DNA from: Amoebophrya sp. A120
Taxonomy: Eukaryota > Sar > Dinophyceae > Syndiniales > Amoebophryaceae
Direction of reading: 5' to 3'
NCBI GenBank assembly: GCA_905178155.1
Contig: CAJINV010000012.1
Location: 2,870,353 to 2,934,352, forward strand
Length of the DNA stretch: 64,000 nucleotides
Shown here: positions 60,455 to 64,000 of the stretch, one piece after another
Layout: each line of letters starts with the position of its first letter
Position numbering within the stretch: position 1 is the first letter of the stretch
Position numbers and translations under genes: made by a program
The notes under the pieces: model-generated
Databases searched by the model: none
What the model saw: the letters and a program-made list of their open reading frames with translations, nothing else
Told to the model about the DNA's origin: nothing

Positions 60455-63400
60455 CTACTTGTAATACCGTGGCTCTTTCACCACCAGCATCTCCTCCGGT
60501 AGGATCGACCGCAGAAAGATCGTGACGTCCTTGTGCGCCGAGGTGACAAACCTCTATGCAAGAAAAAAACGTTGTTAGTATAAATCTGTGATGCGCAATG
60601 TGCCAATTGATTGCGCCTGTCATGCTGGGCCTGCATAGCGGGGCCCATTCAAGGGCGTTTTCCCGTACTATCCGCGCATGACAGGTTTTTGCTGTGATGC
60701 GAGAGATATTTGTCATGCTAATCCTCCAAGAAAGTTACACATACAATGTTTTTTTCTTGGATAACCTCCTCTCCGTGTTTAGTAACGCTACCATGGTGTT
60801 CAGAACGTCCTTTGCCTTGTCCGTGTGCAAGACGTTCTGATCCAGCAACGGTTTCCCCGCCTCCTCCGGGTCTTCAAGGGGTAATCCCGTGTAGGTGTCG
60901 ATTTTTTGCTGATAGGTGATCGCGTCAAGCAGGATACTGACGGCTAATTCCAGCTTCTTCTCAAAAATCTCCTTCACTTGCTCCGCGGTCTTCTTTTTGG
61001 GCTTGCGCTTAGGAGGCGGCGGGGGCTCCGGGTTTTCGTCGCGCTCTGGCAAGTCCTCGAAATGATCTTGGACAACGTCAGACCTTTTTGTTTTTGTTTT
61101 TGATTTTCAAAAAATGCATGATGAACATCAACATGAGGCGACCAGAATCAAATACAAATATCATGCGCGGACAAAACAGGAGCTATTTTTATTTGAGTAG
61201 GTGTAAAAACTCTGGTCAACATCATGTGTACTTTTCAAAAAATAAGTCCTCTCATCAAGAAGAACATACCGTTCCTTAAACCCCTTGGCTTCCTGACGTG
61301 CGATTTCCGCGGCTTCTATCAAGATGAAAAATCCCCCCACCCCATATCGAAAAGGAGATCTGTGATGCTGATCGGATTTGTCTTGCAGCGAAGGACTGCA
61401 GGCAGATATAAAGTCTGAGCATGGTGTTTTCGTGTAGGCGCCTAGCAAGGCAGGCGTGTCCTCTGTAGGCCATACAGCATTACAAATTGCCTGCAAAGTG
61501 CGGCGATGCGTCTGGATTTGGCTTCTTGCAATACAGAGACGATTTGTGGTCACTAATCAGCATCACAAATCTTCAGAAGTGCCCCTTTTTGGTATGGGGA
61601 GGGGAGATTTTTCCTCTCAATAGCTTCGTTGCTGACCCCCGACTGCGGTTTTTCGGGCAGCAGCGCCTCCAGGTTGAGGAGTCTGTCGTCGAAGAACAGC
61701 CGGCCAAACGCTTTCAGACAGGTCGTAAAGCAGCTCCGCGTGAACCCCTCCAACACCGTGCTGGTGGCGTTCTTCTGCAGTTTCGCCCACAAATCGTAGC
61801 AGGACCGGACGACTTTTCGGTCCACAAAGCCGCGCTATCAAATGCAAATATGTCTGGGTCTGGAAGGTTGGAACTTGTAATGCTGGTTGTCCATTATACC
61901 TCGGGAATCTGTATTGCATAGCCAACAAAAGTCGCAGCCTCTTTTGTACATGCAAAAACGCAGTTTCTCATGCGGATTGCCTATGAGAAAGCGTTCTGAA
62001 AAGTTGTCATGCTGTGTTGCATTCGGAACTGTTTATTCCATCATCCACATTTTAGCATCACAAGTCTTCAGACGTCCAGGGATATTTGCAACGCATACGC
62101 GCACTTTATAGACGACGGAGAAGTCGCGGAGGAGAATGACCGCGGAGCAGCCGTTATGCAATGCAAAAGAAGTATTTTTGCACTCGTACTTCTAATCGCA
62201 GTCATGCAAGACAAAAAATATTTTTCAAGCTCAAGCAGCATGACAAATTCCGTTTGTCATGCTGAGCTAATTTGTATTGCAAAAATATTACGAGTACGAT
62301 TTATACTTTTGCAATGCATAGCCGTTGTCGCAGTAGTCCACCACGTTGCTCTCCTCAACCTTGTGGCTCCAAAAGAAGCAGATCTCGCCCTCCTGGGCGT
62401 TCAGCGAGCCAAATGGGGTGTTATGGATGTGTCAGAGTTGAAATCGACAAAGTTGAATAAATAATCTGTCATGCATAAAATGGATGCCAGTTGGAACCCA
62501 GTTTCCAAGTGGCGCATGACAAATTTCGGTGGTCCCTAAATCCAGTTTGTCATGCTGTTTAGGCAAAGAAGGGCGATTTTCTCATGCTACTTTAGCAGCT
62601 CGAGCTGTAACCCCAAACAGGCTTACAATCGGCCTCACTTGCCTGCTCTGCAACACACGTGCCTCGGGTCATGCATTCTATGCATCACAAATTATTTCAC
62701 CTTTGACGATTTCAAACCTGACGCACCCATAGGTGTTCATCACATCGTAGATCGGCACGTCCTCGATTTTCGTCCGGGTCGCCTCGTTATCAACTGCAAA
62801 TATGTCTGGGTCTGGAAGAGTGCGCGTTTGTCATGCTTGTCTGGCATGACTCTTAAATCTGTCATGCACGTTACTCAAGAGCCCCATTGTTCTGTCATGC
62901 AGAAACGCAGTTTGTCATGCAGAATAGGCAACACCTACAAGCTCAGGAACTTGTCATGCTGAGCCAGCACTTGTGGCCTCCTCATGATACGCCCCCCAGC
63001 ATCACAAGTTTCCAGACCCAGACATGTTTGCATTTGATACTCGTCGGCGTCATTGGTGACCGCGTCGGTCTTGTAGTGCGAAAGCACTTGCTATTAAGAG
63101 GAAAAATCCCCCCTCCCCATATCGAAAAGATACGCTTCCGAAAATTTGCGTTGCTGATTTGAGACCACAAATCACGCCTGTCTTGCAAGAAGGCAACTCC
63201 ACAAGCTCCGCAGCATTGCGCAGGCGGTTTGTGATGCTGATAGGCCTACAGCACGGACGTTCCTCATGCTAGACGCCTAGGCCAAAACCTCTCTACTTAG
63301 GCTTAGTATGGGCATGCATTTCTCTCCAGCAAGACAGATCTGATTTGTGTACGCAAATCCTGCATCAGAAACTTCGTTTTGATATGGGGAGGGGGGATTT

Positions 63401-63750
63401 TTCCTTTTGATACTTGCGTTGTGTCCACAAAGGGGTCGAGGGCTGCAGTAGATGAAGATCATGATGGGTTTTTGGATTTGTAATTCACGGATGCACTACT
63501 CCTTGAATATGAATTTGAGCCATCCAACAACGAAAACATAGCACGCTTAGAGTGTTCTTACACTGAACTCTGAGGCTATCCTGTTCACCCAAAAGCATTA
63601 GCATTACAACACAGCAGTGCTATACCAGCCAGCCGATCTATGGTTGCTTTCGCGAGGACGTTTTGTTCGTAGTTTGGCAGGTACTTTGCCAGCATCAAGT
63701 GCAGCCCATCCGCCAGCTGCACCGTGTTCTCATCGAATGATATCCGACAG
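60455..63750 (-). CDS. Unidentified protein, partial at the 5' end, heavily cut by introner elements
   Basis: Exons read from about 63750-63626, 63442-63413, 63086-63040, 62782-62732, 62416-62321, 62149-62098, 61830-61623, 61311-61270, 61083-60764 and 60549-60455 in one frame, to TAG 60457-60455. From the 63442 exon on, 941 nt are coded; most internal exons are 30-100 nt. Sequence marks are LADGLHLMLAKYLPNYEQNV, APIYDVMNTPFGS-like (observed VPIYDVMNTPFGSL), GEICFFWSHKVEES, YKVRGFVDRKVVRSCYDLWA, a Pro/Lys-rich linker (EPPPPPKRKPKKKTAEQV) and a helical C-terminus. The residue pattern looks conserved and soluble, but I cannot name a family. Seven introner elements of five families (A, B, E, F, G) interrupt it. 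The upstream end lies beyond 63750 or outside the window. Confidence 0.75.
60555..60763. mobile_element. Introner element, family G
   Basis: Ends AAGAAAAAAACGTTGTTAG and CAATGTTTTTTTCTTGG, 5-bp duplication ACCTC. Frame is kept (LLNTERR/FVTSAH). Confidence 0.9.
61317..61622. mobile_element. Introner element, family F
   Basis: Inverted ends GAAAAATCCCCCCACCCCAT / GGGGAGGGGAGATTTTTCC, 5-bp duplication GCTTC. Frame is kept (SGVSNEAAEIARQ). Opposite orientation to 63092. Confidence 0.94.
61836..62097. mobile_element. Introner element, family A (A4 subtype), hybrid ends
   Basis: Left tip ATGTCTGGGTCTGGAA, right tip CAGACGTCCAGGGAT. 5-bp duplication CGCGC. Interior almost identical to 50891. Frame is kept (VVYKVR/GFVDRK). 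Confidence 0.94.
62155..62320. mobile_element. Introner element, family B
   Basis: Family B-like ends with small inserts (TGCAAAAGAAGTATTTTTGC on the left), 5-bp duplication GCCGT. Confidence 0.9.
62422..62731. mobile_element. Introner element, family E
   Basis: Inverted ends GTCAGAGTTGAAATCGACAA / GACGATTTCAAACCTGAC, 5-bp duplication GGTGT. Inverted relative to 17784. Frame is kept (DVMNT/PFGSLN). Confidence 0.93.
62788..63039. mobile_element. Introner element, family A (A3 subtype)
   Basis: Family A ends, 5-bp duplication CTCGT. Interior is close to the reverse complement of 56535. Confidence 0.94.
63092..63412. mobile_element. Introner element, family F
   Basis: Inverted ends GGAAAAATCCCCCCTCCCC, extending into CATATCGAAAA / TTTTGATATG. 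5-bp duplication CTTGC. Frame is kept (FVDTTQ/VLSHYK). Confidence 0.94.
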
Positions 63751-63934
63751 AAAAAAAGTGTATTACAGTGACTTACATAATTTGCGGCCGTGATTTCAGC
63801 AACACAAGATTGCACTGCATGTTGGCAGAAGAAAATTTGCAATGCAGCGATCTTAATATATATAGACCCGGGAAAGGTAGAAATTGCCCGAAAGTACTGA
63901 AATCGTGAAGCACTTTATCACTCCCCGCGTACCC

Positions 63935-64000
63935 TTACCCGAAACCACTCCAGCGATACCCTTACCCGAAACCACTCCAGGGTTTCCCGGTTTCCCGGCT
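63935..64000. repeat. Short direct repeats at the right edge
   Basis: TACCCTTACCCGAAACCACT occurs twice (from about 63931 and 63958), followed by a doubled GGTTTCCC. Cut off by the window end. Confidence 0.7.

Overview
This looks like nuclear DNA of a eukaryotic protist, most probably a dinoflagellate-lineage parasite of the Amoebophrya type (Syndiniales). All recognisable genes lie on the minus strand, as in the one-directional gene arrays of dinoflagellates. They encode eukaryotic proteins and are interrupted both by short GT-AG introns and by a much larger number of repeated, transposon-like introns. The taxon is inferred from the introns, which match what is known of Amoebophrya introner elements; no marker gene in the window proves it.

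The dominant feature is a set of 50 introner elements (IEs), about 12.2 kb or 19% of the window. Each is 139-349 bp long, begins with a TAT-like and ends with an ATA-like trinucleotide, has terminal inverted repeats, and is flanked by a 5-bp direct repeat of host exon (38 perfect, 9 with one mismatch, 1 with two, 2 without). I sort them by terminal repeat into ten families, labelled here A to J. All lie inside coding sequence. Removing the element plus one copy of the 5-bp repeat restores the reading frame; I checked this by hand across ten genes, and in nine of them the summed CDS from start to stop is a multiple of three. The same element is found in both orientations relative to transcription. 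The families share internal words (GCATGACA / TGTCATGC, GCATCACA) although their ends differ.

Layout from left to right, all minus strand: a partial secreted or membrane protein (1-1439); a GC-rich gene-free tract (1440-4885); a long Ser/Asn-rich hypothetical protein (4886-10344); a single-pass membrane protein with a Lys-rich tail (11769-13735); a Ufd2/UBE4-type U-box ubiquitin ligase (14961-21013); a 1,973-residue inward-rectifier K+ channel fused to a long tail with a thioredoxin/GST-like domain (21757-29243); a DDX5/Dbp2-type DEAD-box RNA helicase (31541-37598); a Qc-SNARE with His at the zero layer (38571-40747); a small two-TM protein (41266-42015); a HAD phosphatase (42630-43516); a one-TM acidic protein (44653-45945); an LRR protein (47016-49214); an M23-type metallopeptidase-like protein (50136-52802); a signal-peptide protein (54280-55131); a small possible Tim17/22-like membrane protein (55931-56860); a GC-rich repeat-filled gene-free tract (56861-60454); and an unidentified conserved-looking protein cut by seven IEs (60455 to beyond 63626).

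The genes do not form a pathway. What links them is the intron invasion: IEs are absent from the gene-free DNA, while some genes carry up to nine IEs from six families, leaving exons as short as 14 nt. I see no transposase, rRNA, tRNA, CRISPR or spliced-leader sequence in the window.
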